Part shown: positions 46,198 to 55,516 of the stretch, piece by piece
Position numbering within the stretch: position 1 is the first letter of the stretch
How the letters are laid out: each line of letters opens with the position of its first letter
Source of the DNA: G965214625 sp965214625
GTDB taxonomy: Bacteria > Pseudomonadota > Gammaproteobacteria > Arenicellales > Poriferihabitantaceae
Direction: 5' to 3'
DNA: 64,000 bases
Assembly (NCBI GenBank): GCA_965214625.1
Contig: OZ243962.1
Span: 248,001-312,000 of the forward strand
The notes under the pieces: model-generated
Told to the model about the DNA's origin: nothing
What the model saw: the letters and a program-made list of their open reading frames with translations, nothing else
The model's database searches: none
Position numbers and translations under genes: made by a program

Positions 46198-46230
46198 AAT
46201 ATATTCTCCTATGGAAGCAATACATGGTTA
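46198..46230 (-). promoter_or_regulatory. Possible ROSE-like thermometer at the ibpA start
   Basis: The leader reads TTGCTTCC-ATA-GGAG a few bases before ATG. UUCC can pair with the GGAG ribosome site (one U-G), and the UUGCU element resembles the anti-SD arm of ROSE thermometers. The hairpin is short, so this is a suggestion only. Confidence 0.35.
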
Positions 46231-46536
46231 TTACAAGTTACGATGTTAATCTCTCGGAGACTTAACATCGTAGGATTGATATAGGGACAAACAGCCCATT
46301 TCCAAGTAAAAATTCAAAATTCTTGAGGATTTCGACTTCCATCATCCGGAAAACCGGATCGTGTTTTCTCGCAGTTACTCCCTCCGTCCACTGCCTGGAA
46401 AAACCCCATAACACTCGGGACCGGTCCGCAAGGCGTACAGTCTCAACAGCGATCCCTCTCCACCATCGGTTGCGACTCGACCCCACACGCGATACATTTA
46501 GCTACAATCCATATCCAACATAGCAAATCGCCGACC
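46198..46536. other. Gap between ibpA and the GSAM-like gene
   Basis: About 340 bases with no gene. Divergent promoters for ibpA (leftward) and the aminotransferase (rightward) must lie here. Confidence 0.35.
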
Positions 46537-47832
46537 ATGTCTGTCCGACTTGATCACGCTCTTGAGGATGCGAAGGCGTGTTATTTGAACAAAAGACCCC
46601 GTTGCATCGAGTCTTTTGATCACGCAACGTCCTTCATGCCCGGCGGCAATACCCGTACCGTCCTGTTCCACGAACCGGTGCCACTTCGTATCATACGCGG
46701 CAAGGATTGCCTGATCACCGATGCGGACGGGTTCGAATATGTCAACCTGCTCGGGGAATATACGGCAGGGTTGTTTGGTCACAGTCATCCCACCATTATC
46801 CAGGCAATCACGGAGGCATTGAACAATGGACTTAGTTTAAGCGGCCATACCCTGCATGAAATTGAACTGGCCCGATTGGTTTGTTCCCGGTTTCGATCAA
46901 TTGACCTGGTACGATTCACCAATTCCGGGACTGAGGCAAACTTGCTGGCCCTGTCGGCAGCCCGTCACTTTACAGGCCGTCCCAAAATCATGGTCTTCGA
47001 AGGGGGCTACCACGGTGGCCTGCTGTATTTTCGATCAGGCAGTTCCCCCGTCAACGTACCCTTTGATTACCTGATAACACCCTATAATGAGATCGACACC
47101 GCGAGACAAATGATCCGGGCCAACAGGGATACGTTGTCTTGTGTGTTGGTTGAACCCATGCAAGGCGCTTCCGGATGTATTCCGGCGTCACCTGATTTCA
47201 TGCAAATGCTTCGCGAAGAGACCGCTGCTGCCCGAATCGTTTTGATTTTCGATGAAGTGATGACCTCCAGGCTGTCCATCGGGGGATGGCAACAACGACA
47301 TGACATCATACCGGACATGACCACACTCGGAAAATATCTTGGAGGCGGCCTGTCTTTCGGTGCCTTTGGTGGTCGATCTGACATTATGCAGATTTTTGAT
47401 CCACGACATCACGACAGCCTGCCGCATGCCGGCACGTTCAACAACAATACCCTGACGATGGCAGCGGGCGTGGCTGCCATGGAAAAAGTGCTCACAGCCG
47501 CAGCACTGGAAAAAATCAATGAACAGGGAGATCAACTCAGGACAAGACTGAACCAGGTCGCCACGCAGTACCACGCCTGCATTCAGTTTACCGGCATCGG
47601 TTCGCTGCTGGGTATCCACACGACCCGTCGACCGATCACCAACATCAAAGATGTCCGATCCGGAAACCCAAAGGTCATGGAACTCCTTTTTCTGGATTTG
47701 CTTGAACGGGGATACTATGTCGCGCCTCGCGGCTTCATGGCCCTGATGCTCTCTTTAACCCAAAAGCACCTGGATGATTTTGTGACGGACTTTGTCCGGA
47801 TTCTGACCTCCAGGGGTCAGGTGTATCAATAA
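46537..47832 (+). CDS. GSAM-like class III aminotransferase
   Basis: 431 residues related to glutamate-1-semialdehyde 2,1-aminomutase. FMPGGNTRT, NSGTEANLLALSAAR, IFDEVMTSRLS and the PLP lysine in TLGKYLGGGLSFGAFGG are visible. Differences from true HemL, such as a Leu-rich entry and no tightly matched HemL end, point to a paralogue acting on another amino acid or amino sugar. It is 200 bases upstream of the aldolase gene on the same strand. Confidence 0.8.
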   Translation: MSVRLDHALEDAKACYLNKRPRCIESFDHATSFMPGGNTRTVLFHEPVPLRIIRGKDCLITDADGFEYVNLLGEYTAGLFGHSHPTIIQAITEALNNGLSLSGHTLHEIELARLVCSRFRSIDLVRFTNSGTEANLLALSAARHFTGRPKIMVFEGGYHGGLLYFRSGSSPVNVPFDYLITPYNEIDTARQMIRANRDTLSCVLVEPMQGASGCIPASPDFMQMLREETAAARIVLIFDEVMTSRLSIGGWQQRHDIIPDMTTLGKYLGGGLSFGAFGGRSDIMQIFDPRHHDSLPHAGTFNNNTLTMAAGVAAMEKVLTAAALEKINEQGDQLRTRLNQVATQYHACIQFTGIGSLLGIHTTRRPITNIKDVRSGNPKVMELLFLDLLERGYYVAPRGFMALMLSLTQKHLDDFVTDFVRILTSRGQVYQ

Positions 47833-48035
47833 TCGAACCCCGTACGCCTCTGTGCTTGCGGTCACAATGCACCACTGCCCCATTAACATCATGCCGAACA
47901 GTTGATTCCGGGTATGCGGCACTGACCGGGCAACACGGCCACGTGGGGAACCGATATCTCTCAGTGGCGATGTATTGCCACAACGATGCTTTTTCGGGAC
48001 AATACGGTCTATTCATTCCCTCTTCAAGAATTCAG

Positions 48036-48929
48036 ATGACCTCTTCTCACTCACAATCCGAAAAAGCCCAAAATGCGGCAGGTTTTATCGCAGCGCTCGA
48101 CCAAAGCGGTGGCAGCACACCCAAAGCCCTGAGACTGTATGGCGTCAACGAGGATGCATATGACGGGGAGGCTGAAATGTTTGACAAAGTGCATGACATG
48201 CGCACCCGCATCATGACCAATGCAAGCTTTACCGGGGACAAGATACTGGGCGCCATTCTTTTTGAAAACACGATGGACCGGACGGTAGACGGTCTGCCGA
48301 CTGCCCGTTATCTCTGGGAATCAAAAAATATTCTTCCCTTTTTGAAAGTCGACAAGGGACTGGCTGAAGAACAAGCCGGCGTTCAGGTCATGAAACCGAT
48401 GCCCACCTTGGAAGCTCTATTGCAAAAAGCCGTGGACAACGGTGTCTTTGGCACCAAAATGCGATCAGTCATCAAGCTGGCGAATGAAGCAGGAATCAAA
48501 CGAGTCGTTCAGCAGCAGTTTGATGTCGGCAAGCAAATTATTGCCCATGGACTGATTCCGATTATCGAACCTGAAATCGATATTCATTCCCCTGAGAAGT
48601 CACAGGCAGAGCATTACCTGCGTGATGCCCTGATGAACCAGCTTGATTTGCTGTCACAAGAACAGCGCGTCATGTTCAAATTGACGTTACCCGAACAAGC
48701 CAATTTCTACCGGGGCTGCGTCGAACATCCCAATATTATCCGGGTTGTTGCTTTGTCCGGCGGCTACAGTCGAGCGGTTGCCAATCAAAGATTAAGTGAA
48801 AACAATGGCATGATCGCCAGCTTTTCCAGGGCGCTGACAGAGGGACTGTCTATCCAACAGACTGAAACCGCATTCACAACGACACTGGCCACGTCCATTG
48901 ATTCGATCGCAGCGGCCTCGGCAACTTAA
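48036..48929 (+). CDS. fda: Class I fructose-bisphosphate aldolase
   Basis: 297 residues beginning MTSSHSQSEKAQNAAGFIAALDQSGGSTPKAL. That opening, MRTRIMTNASFTGDKILGAI and FLKVDKGLAEEQ (Schiff-base-type lysine) identify the bacterial class I FBA of Fda type. The start is ATG 48036; the frame is open 60 codons further but these do not align. It cleaves fructose-1,6-bisphosphate in glycolysis, and matches the pgk-gapA-tkt block at the right edge of the window. Confidence 0.93.
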   Translation: MTSSHSQSEKAQNAAGFIAALDQSGGSTPKALRLYGVNEDAYDGEAEMFDKVHDMRTRIMTNASFTGDKILGAILFENTMDRTVDGLPTARYLWESKNILPFLKVDKGLAEEQAGVQVMKPMPTLEALLQKAVDNGVFGTKMRSVIKLANEAGIKRVVQQQFDVGKQIIAHGLIPIIEPEIDIHSPEKSQAEHYLRDALMNQLDLLSQEQRVMFKLTLPEQANFYRGCVEHPNIIRVVALSGGYSRAVANQRLSENNGMIASFSRALTEGLSIQQTETAFTTTLATSIDSIAAASAT

Positions 48930-49162
48930 ATGTGGTCATCGTAATCCAGTGCGACCGGTTATCATGACCGGTCCGCTACCCGCACACGATGACCGATGCG
49001 GGTCATGCCATTCAGGTCTCTCCTGGCTTGTGCCTGGATATTGCTTCGGACAGGTCGGATTGAAATCTCGGTCACTCATGGAATACGCCCGTATCACGGC
49101 TGGGTAAGATTGGATTTCAGTCGAGAAGCGAGCTTTCTTTTCTCTTTGTCTCTTTTTGTCTT

Positions 49163-49621
49163 GTGAATGATAAACCGCCAGAACCGGTTTCAGCCTGCGC
49201 GGGCCAGCGGACCTGCCCGTTACTGAGACGACTCGCCGCCATTTTTTATGATGCCATTCTGCTCTTTTGTATTATTTTTATTGCCTGGCAACCCGTCCCC
49301 CTGCTTTCAGACGAACTGAACCCGCTGCTGTCAAAATCCATCAAGCTGATTTACCTTCTCACCATCAGTTTCCTGTACTTCGGGTGGTTCTGGCGAAACG
49401 GAGGGCAAACACTGGGCATGCGCACCTGGAAAATTAAACTCGAAGGCGAAACCGCCGTCATTCCATGGCGGATCCTCTTGCTTCGCTTTTTATTTGCACT
49501 CCTTTCTTGGGCCAGCTTCGGTATGGGATATTTGTCGAGTGCCTTTCATCGGCAAAACCAGACATGGCACGACCTTGCTTCTGGCACCAGACTCATCATC
49601 GCCGACAAGCACGATCGATGA
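49163..49621 (+). CDS. RDD-family membrane protein
   Basis: 152 residues from a GTG at 49163. RRLAAIFYDAILL is the RDD-type start, and GWFWRNGGQTLGMRTWKI and WHDLASGTRLI are conserved family pieces. Three or four membrane helices. Function unknown, with proposed roles in transport. Its stop is 19 bases from the convergent MFS gene. Confidence 0.88.
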   Translation: MNDKPPEPVSACAGQRTCPLLRRLAAIFYDAILLFCIIFIAWQPVPLLSDELNPLLSKSIKLIYLLTISFLYFGWFWRNGGQTLGMRTWKIKLEGETAVIPWRILLLRFLFALLSWASFGMGYLSSAFHRQNQTWHDLASGTRLIIADKHDR

Positions 49622-49640
49622 CCTTGGCTGTTCCGGTGAG

Positions 49641-50810
49641 TCAGCGGGCGGACCGTTGCCGATAAAAATACAGGCACGCTGTCATCAACGCTGCCGCCAT
49701 CACAACCGGTATCGTATTTTGATTCAGTTTTTCCCATCCCAACATAAAATGCAAATAACCTGAACCGAACGCGGTAGCCACCACAGCGGAAAACACCAGA
49801 AAGTCATTGACGCCCTGTACCAATCCCTTTTCTGACGGCCTGTACACCTCGGTTAACAGTGTTGTCCCCCCGATATAAAGAAAATTCCAGCCAATGCCCA
49901 GTAAAACCAGTGCGGACAAAAAATACCAGAAGCCGCCGCCGGACATACTGATCAATCCGCAGATAAACAGCATAATCGCCCCCGCGAACATGACACTCAA
50001 TACCCCAAATCGATGAATCAGATGACCCGTAAAGAACGAGGGCGCAAACATACCGACAATATGCCACTGAATAACGGTCGCGATCGCAGCAAAGTCCATC
50101 CCATGGTGATCCATCCCCAGCGGTGTTGCGGTCATCAACAAATTCATCGTTCCGTAAGCAATCATGGCGCAGGTGGCCGCAACAATAAAGGTGAGTTGAC
50201 CGAATACCTGGAACAACGGTCGTTTGGGCTGAGCCGTCATGTCCAGGGCCGGTTTGGGGATCCTCAAAAACAGCTGAATGACAATCACGCCAAGAGATAA
50301 CAGGCTGATACAGACATACGAGGCCGAAAAGGACGGACCGATCAGTGAATCCTTTGTATATCGAGCGATGGTAGGTCCAATAAAGGCAGCGAGCAACCCA
50401 CCTGCCAAAACCCATGATATGGCCCTGCTCTTGTAGTGCTCCGTGGCAACCTCGGTTGCTGCGAAACGATAAAACTGGGCGAATGAACTGGCGATACCGA
50501 ATAAAAAGGACGCGACACAAAACAAAATAAAGCTGCTGTTGTATATACCATAGCCCGCCAACCCACCCGCAATGACCCCGCTGCACCCGCCCAACGTAAA
50601 GCCAATGCGCCTTCCATAGCGTTGCATCAGCAATGAGGCAGGAATCAACATGGTCAATACGCCGACAAATGACAAGGCAAGCGGTAGCGTCGCCAGTCGG
50701 TCAGTGGGAGCGATTTGCGTGCCTACCAAGGCTGAACTCGCCATCATCATGGATGTCGAAGAGAGCATCAAGGCTTGGCATATCGCCAAAAACAGGATAT
50801 TTTTTCTCAT
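49641..50810 (-). CDS. MFS transporter
   Basis: 389 residues with twelve predicted helices. The loop-2/3 motif appears as SLLMQRYGRRIGFTLGG, and a second-half equivalent GHLIHRFGVLSVM. Start MRKNILFLAICQALMLSSTS. Substrate not predictable. Starts at ATG 50810, with no clear ribosome site. Confidence 0.88.
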   Translation of the reverse strand: MRKNILFLAICQALMLSSTSMMMASSALVGTQIAPTDRLATLPLALSFVGVLTMLIPASLLMQRYGRRIGFTLGGCSGVIAGGLAGYGIYNSSFILFCVASFLFGIASSFAQFYRFAATEVATEHYKSRAISWVLAGGLLAAFIGPTIARYTKDSLIGPSFSASYVCISLLSLGVIVIQLFLRIPKPALDMTAQPKRPLFQVFGQLTFIVAATCAMIAYGTMNLLMTATPLGMDHHGMDFAAIATVIQWHIVGMFAPSFFTGHLIHRFGVLSVMFAGAIMLFICGLISMSGGGFWYFLSALVLLGIGWNFLYIGGTTLLTEVYRPSEKGLVQGVNDFLVFSAVVATAFGSGYLHFMLGWEKLNQNTIPVVMAAALMTACLYFYRQRSAR

Positions 50811-51387
50811 AAAGCAGATAGTGATTAAACAATCACATCACATGACAATGTCTGACGAGTACGTCATGGTTCTGTGGTGGTCATTGATGTCGACATGATG
50901 TCGGGATTGACTGAAGGAGTGGAACCGTTTGTTCCGTACCTTGCCATTATCGCCGACTTGGGCCGTGATGTCATCTCAGCACCATATATTATCCATTGTC
51001 GTGTCAGCAGTCATACTACTGCCGTGAATCAGGCGAATCTGGTCGGCATCTTCAATATGTGAGTGAATGAGAAAATCATTGACCAGTCGTACGAAATACC
51101 GCAATCATGTGTTCATGTCTCAGGTTATTGCATACGCCGTCGGCCTTGTTCTCCATTGATAGCGTTGAAACAAACCAGCCGAAACACCCTCAGGACAGGC
51201 GATCACATCCCTATTCCTGGTGTAAAAAACCCATCACCCGTTCATGACAGGAATGAGAAATCGGCCGCTATCTTTTAAATCGTTTCCTTCCCTTTCAACG
51301 CATCATGAATGAATCGCGAAAATTGAAGTCAGGACACAACAGCTGCTATAGTCATACATCGGTAAAACCAGACCGGGAAGTACGGCA
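50811..51387. other. Gap between MFS and outer-membrane protein genes
   Basis: Nearly 580 bases without supported coding content. Confidence 0.35.
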
Positions 51388-52179
51388 ATGAAACAGAGCT
51401 TTGGGTGGGGCATCACATGGTTTCATGCGGTTATGATACTGTCGGCTTTCTTGTCGCTGGCTTTTCCTGATCTCGCACGCGCCGCCAAGAGTGACCATGA
51501 CACATCTGCTCAAGGTGGATTTTATGCCGGTGTCTTCGCCGGTCGCAGTCAAATCGCCAATCAGATCATTGATATCAATGGTTTTGCGAATTGGGGGCAG
51601 AACGGATGGACTGTCGATTATGATAATACCGGGTCTATCGGCGGTATATTGATCGGCAAAAAGCATGATCTGGGTAGTGTATTGCTCAGGACTGAAATGG
51701 ATATTGCATCAGGCGGTATATCAGCGGCCTCTAACAGACTGGACCCATATGGTCTGGACGAGACGGCCAAAGCGGAATTTCGATCAATTATGACGGCGCG
51801 CATGGGACTGGAGCGCTCTTTCGGCCCCGTCACGTTCTTCGTCTCAGGCGGGCTGGCAGTTGCCCGGATTGAGAATTCGGTGACCGATATTGATTTTGGT
51901 CCGAACATGACGACTCGGATCGACCCTGACGATTCTTTTCGTAGCAGTTCAATGCAAAGCGGCTGGGTGGCGAGCCTCGGTGTCGAGGCGCCTCTGTCCG
52001 ATGCATGGACATTGCGGCTCGAAGGATTGCAGATGGATTTCGGACAGGATACCCATTATGTCAATCGCTCCGGCAATAACCGATGTGGACCGGGGTTGCC
52101 GCGAAGGTCGTGTCCCTACAAAACCGAGAACAGGGCCGGCATCTTCAGGCTGGCAATCATATATCGATTCGGCGGTTGA
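51388..52179 (+). CDS. Outer-membrane beta-barrel protein
   Basis: 263 residues. A signal peptide with a hydrophobic run (VMILSAFLSLAFPDLARAA) is followed by alternating strands (GGFYAGVFAGRS, RTEMDIASGG, ARMGLERSFG, GWVASLGVEAPL) and a C-terminal RLAIIYRFGG; the final residues fit barrel assembly apart from Gly at the end. Similar to Ail/Omp25-type porin-like proteins. A GGGAAG ribosome site lies nine bases before ATG 51388. Confidence 0.8.
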   Translation: MKQSFGWGITWFHAVMILSAFLSLAFPDLARAAKSDHDTSAQGGFYAGVFAGRSQIANQIIDINGFANWGQNGWTVDYDNTGSIGGILIGKKHDLGSVLLRTEMDIASGGISAASNRLDPYGLDETAKAEFRSIMTARMGLERSFGPVTFFVSGGLAVARIENSVTDIDFGPNMTTRIDPDDSFRSSSMQSGWVASLGVEAPLSDAWTLRLEGLQMDFGQDTHYVNRSGNNRCGPGLPRRSCPYKTENRAGIFRLAIIYRFGG

Positions 52180-52248
52180 CGAAGTGCCGGTCAACCGGTC
52201 AGCCTCCCTGAGTCAACGACGATTCGGACATCACAACCGGTTCATTCA

Positions 52249-52662
52249 ATGAGTTCAGATCAACATGAAAAGCTGATCGAGATTTTCAAGGACATGCTAT
52301 CGGCAAAAAAGAGCATGCCCGATTCGACAAGCTCCGCCCCCCATGCCGACAGCCTGTCATTCAGCCAGTCCCCGACCGGACGGCAGTGGCAGTTTACCCT
52401 ACCGGGCCTGTACCACTTCTGTTGTCAGTCAAACCGCGAATTGAGTGATCTCGGGTATCGGGGATTCAGGAAGCTTTTGTTTCGATACCCAACCAACCGG
52501 CGGATTTCCGGTGGCGGCGGGCAGTTCGTCGTGGTCGAAAACAAAGGGCATATTGACCGTAATATCTATGCATTGATCCACAGTGATCAAATCAATCAGC
52601 CGGACTCGCGGATGATCAAAAAACGACTGGATTCTGGGTCTTGGCGTTTCACTGACTCCTGA
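52249..52662 (+). CDS. Hypothetical protein
   Basis: 137 residues, soluble, starting MSSDQHEKLIEIFKDMLSAKK. Two Cys (CCQSN) sit mid-protein and the C-terminal half (GGGGQFVVVENKGHIDRN) is polar. Not recognised. It lies 70 bases downstream of the barrel gene on the same strand. Confidence 0.45.
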   Translation: MSSDQHEKLIEIFKDMLSAKKSMPDSTSSAPHADSLSFSQSPTGRQWQFTLPGLYHFCCQSNRELSDLGYRGFRKLLFRYPTNRRISGGGGQFVVVENKGHIDRNIYALIHSDQINQPDSRMIKKRLDSGSWRFTDS

Positions 52663-53315
52663 TTCCAGCCCAATGACAGGTTCATCCGTGTGCAGCCGGG
52701 TCTGAAGAATGGACTATCCCGTATTCATTTGGCAAGCAAGCCACCATCCGGCCAATGCATTTGCCTGTCAAGGGCTACAGTCCGGTCATACCCATCAAAA
52801 ACTGGTGGCTGGAAACATGGATTGCGAACAAGATGCACGGTTCATGACCAGGTGATAGAATCGGTGTCAATGTCTGGAGAGATACGGGCAGTGCGATGGA
52901 CTTTCGTCTGTGGTTTCAATGTCTGATGTCTTGATACACCAAGTAAAGAGGGTGATGAAAGAGTGGTTGATTGTCTTGCTCGTGCGGGGGCCTGCGATCT
53001 CGACGGATTCTGATTCTGGAGACATTTTCCCAGTCCCGGTGTCGCCTAGATCGTGCGGCTACCGGCAGGGTCTCTCGAAATCACTTCGAGTCTCGACGGC
53101 ATTTCGATCGCGGATGCGCATGGTACACTACTGCCCTACGACTATCCGACCGCGAGTATTGACAATCGGCATCATCGGCGACATGCTGGACAGTGACTGT
53201 GTGCGGGTTGTCCAACGTGGCAATTGGCATAAAGACCAAACCGGATACAACACGGTGATCCATGTTTTTCAATCATCTACATTTCTATAATCAAGTTAAT
53301 GGGGGAAAAGACAAA
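52663..53315. other. Upstream region of cbtBA
   Basis: About 650 bases with short, overlapping frames but no supported gene. I looked for the cobalamin-riboswitch B12 box and conserved flanks, often upstream of cbtBA, and did not find them. Confidence 0.4.
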
Positions 53316-53501
53316 ATGAGTACTTTAGCAACGGCCAAGGCAATCAGCGTGCCCACTGTTGGTATTCGTGTGCTGAGTCAACTGGCAGGCGTGTTCATTC
53401 TGGGCATAATCATTCTTTATGGAGCGGGCTTTGCAAACATGGGAGCTGTGCATGGTGCGGCCCATGATGCCCGTCATGCACATGGCTTTCCTTGCCATTA
53501 A
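53316..53501 (+). CDS. cbtB: CbtB family protein (predicted cobalt transporter subunit)
   Basis: 61 residues with one membrane helix (LAGVFILGIIILYGAGFANMG) and a His-rich end (HGAAHDARHAHGFPCH) that could bind metal. Start ATG 53316. Paired with CbtA, with which it probably forms a cobalt uptake system linked to cobalamin synthesis in other genomes. Confidence 0.82.
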   Translation: MSTLATAKAISVPTVGIRVLSQLAGVFILGIIILYGAGFANMGAVHGAAHDARHAHGFPCH

Positions 53502-53535
53502 GTCGTCAAGCCGTCGCTGATTCCGGGCTCGTCCG

Positions 53536-54291
53536 ATGGTCTTTCGAAAAGTTGTTTACTATGCCATTCTGATTGGGGTAGTAGCTGGGGTTGTGCTGAC
53601 TGTGGCCCAACATATACAGGTTGTCCCGATCATCCTTGCTGCAGAATCGTACGAAAGCGTATCAGTCGGCACCGCAACGGAGGCTGATGGCCATGCGCAC
53701 TGGTTGCCGGAGAATGGCATTGAGCGAACTGTGTTTACTGCATTTTCCAATACACTAACAGCGATTGGTTATACGCTGATACTGCTGTCTTTGATGCTGG
53801 TTGTGCAAGTCCAGTCTCCAAGTAGACGGCATCGTCTTACGGTGTCTAGGGCACTTGGCTGGAGCCTGGCCGGATATGCCATATTCTGGTTAGCGCCGTC
53901 ACTTGGTTTGCCGCCGGAAATCCCGCTACAAAATGCCGCCGATCTGCAAGACCGCCAGATATGGTGGTTGATCTGTGTTGTCTGTACGGCAACCGGGTTT
54001 GGTGGACTTGTTTTGGCGCACGCACCGTGGCGATGGCTGGCACCACTGGTCATTGCTGTCCCCTACCTGATCGGCGCACCACATCCTGAAGGTCCGATGT
54101 TCCTTGGTCAGACGCTGGAATCTGCAAGGGCACTTGAAGCACTTGCGACTGATTTTGTCTATGCGACAGCCATCGCCAATGCGGTGTTCTGGCTGGTACT
54201 CGGTTCGTTGACTGCCTGGGCGGGTTCCCTTATCAGCGATGACATCGCAACGGCTGACAGTTCCCCCTCCGTTCCCCCAAACCCGGCATAA
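53536..54291 (+). CDS. cbtA: CbtA family protein (predicted cobalt transporter subunit)
   Basis: 251 residues with about six membrane helices, starting MVFRKVVYYAILIGVVAGVVLT. Motifs HAHWLPENGIERTVFTAFSN and GAPHPEG, near the ends of periplasmic loops, carry potential metal ligands. The last eight codons (PSVPPNPA and stop) are inside direct repeat A, so either the repeat captured the end of this gene or insertion of the repeat replaced the original C-terminus. Confidence 0.85.
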   Translation: MVFRKVVYYAILIGVVAGVVLTVAQHIQVVPIILAAESYESVSVGTATEADGHAHWLPENGIERTVFTAFSNTLTAIGYTLILLSLMLVVQVQSPSRRHRLTVSRALGWSLAGYAIFWLAPSLGLPPEIPLQNAADLQDRQIWWLICVVCTATGFGGLVLAHAPWRWLAPLVIAVPYLIGAPHPEGPMFLGQTLESARALEALATDFVYATAIANAVFWLVLGSLTAWAGSLISDDIATADSSPSVPPNPA

Positions 54292-54500
54292 CCCAAGCCG
54301 TCAAAACAATCAACAAGAGCAGTATTATCCGTTTCAGGTCAATACCAAAAATTGCAAATGGCGGCCAGCAAAACCGATATTGACATGTCGTTTGCTGCGC
54401 TGGCGCGCTTTAGTCGAAAGCGTCATTTGATTGAGGTTTCGGTCTAGATTTACCCGAGCATCGACAGTCCAGCCACCGAGCACACAGTTCGGTGTCGTTC
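54269..54500. repeat. Direct repeat A (about 232 bp)
   Basis: Nearly identical to 56857-57087 in the same orientation, from TCCGTTCCCCCAAACC to GGTGTCGTT, with scattered mismatches toward the right end. It overlaps the end of cbtA. The two copies bracket the sterol methyltransferase segment. Confidence 0.9.
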
Positions 54501-54740
54501 GGGACTGCGCACGAAGCTCCGTTTCGTAAACGCTGGCCCTCACTCATGTCGAGTCACTCAGGCTTTCAAAAGCGTTGCTTTTGATCGGCTGCGCAAACCA
54601 GTTTTCCCTATGAATCCAAGGCCTGTTGCTCCATGCACTTGATTGCATCAAGCACGGGCACCCAGCGTTGCCAGCCGGGGTTGACGTAGCCTTCTGCTTC
54701 GATGGAAGTCATCACCGTGGTGTCGGCGGCGCACCGGCCG

Positions 54741-54911
54741 GTCCGGGGAGAAAGGCAAATCAAGCTGAAAGCAGCGAATGTCGTACGACGAATCTTTCGG
54801 GAATTTGCCAAGGGCACGAGTCCGCGTGCGATTGCTCATCACTTGAACAAAGATGGCGTACCCACTCCTTCTGGCAAACCATGGGCGGACTCTGCCATCC
54901 GAGGGCATCAA
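54741..54911 (+). pseudogene. Serine recombinase fragment
   Basis: A reading frame gives RGERQIKLKAANVVRRIFRE, then TSPRAIAHHLNKDGVPTPSG and KPWADSAIRGH, the Recombinase domain of large serine recombinases. No catalytic resolvase N-terminus and no zinc-ribbon C-terminus are present. The match stops at the MITE-like element. This is debris of an integrative or mobile element. Confidence 0.65.
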
Positions 54912-54930
54912 CACACTCGGATTTTTCTTT

Positions 54931-55044
54931 CCCGATGGAATGAACACCTCCTCTCTTGTGCTTCATCATAGTGAGGTAGGTGCCCGGAGACGGGCGTTTT
55001 GATCAGAAACATTACATTGAGAGAATGTCTCCATTCCATCGAGA
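54931..55044. repeat. MITE-like element, copy 2 (complete)
   Basis: About 114 bases with terminal inverted repeats: CCCGATGGAATGAACACC at the left and, in inverse, TCTCGATGGAATGGAGAC at the right. It carries the same CCCG-GAGA-CGGG hairpin as copy 1. Its right end lies inside the desaturase-like relic, which it truncates. Confidence 0.65.
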
Positions 55045-55449
55045 AGATATGCAACACGATGCCGTACCACACACCAAGCCGGTTCTCGAAGATGTTTCCC
55101 GCGGAGTTGGCGATCCAGGGCCGGTACAGGCGGCCCGCGGCATGGCCCTCGCGATGCGCAAAGGAGTACACGATGGCCATGGTACGTCCCCCAAAGTCCA
55201 CCCAAGCAAAGTAGTAGGCCGCGACGAGCCACCACGTCAACGCGCCGAGGGATATGGCAAGCCTAGCCGTGGAGAAAATCGCCGTTACGAAGTAGTCCAC
55301 ATGCACTTCCCACCGGCAGACATACCGGGCGCATGATCCGGCGCCGCCCAGCACACTGCGAAGTTGAGCATCAGCAAACTGTCGATGATACTTCGTGTCT
55401 CGATGAGAACGCGCACGCGCACGCGGTGATCAAACGTGTGTGAATGCAT
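55020..55449 (-). pseudogene. Membrane desaturase/hydroxylase-like relic next to the sterol methyltransferase
   Basis: From ATG 55449 the frame reads MHSHTFDHRVRVRVL to LMLNFAVCWAA; near 55300 a frameshift leads into YFVTAIFSTARLAISLGALT and WWLVAAYYFAWVDFGGRT, then a histidine box HREGH (HxxxH) and NIFENRLGVWYGIVLH. Homology ends where the MITE-like element begins, before any second His box. The look is that of a membrane di-iron desaturase or hydroxylase. It follows the sterol methyltransferase by about 70 bases on the same strand, so it may have been a sterol side-chain or ring desaturase; no specific reaction can be claimed. Confidence 0.5.
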
Positions 55450-55516
55450 ACGGTCGGGACACCTCGCCTGGTCGAATTATCTGCGGCCCCGGTGACTTTT
55501 GTAAGGAAGCATCATG

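Noticed and set aside
52663..53315. Cobalamin riboswitch upstream of cbtBA
   Set aside because: Expected from context, but I could not find the B12 box or the flanking conserved helices.
54608..54740. Short minus-strand coding-like stretch ending near 54608
   Set aside because: The residues (for example EAEGYVNPGWQRWVPVLDAI) look protein-like but I could not place them, and the start is lost in recombinase debris.
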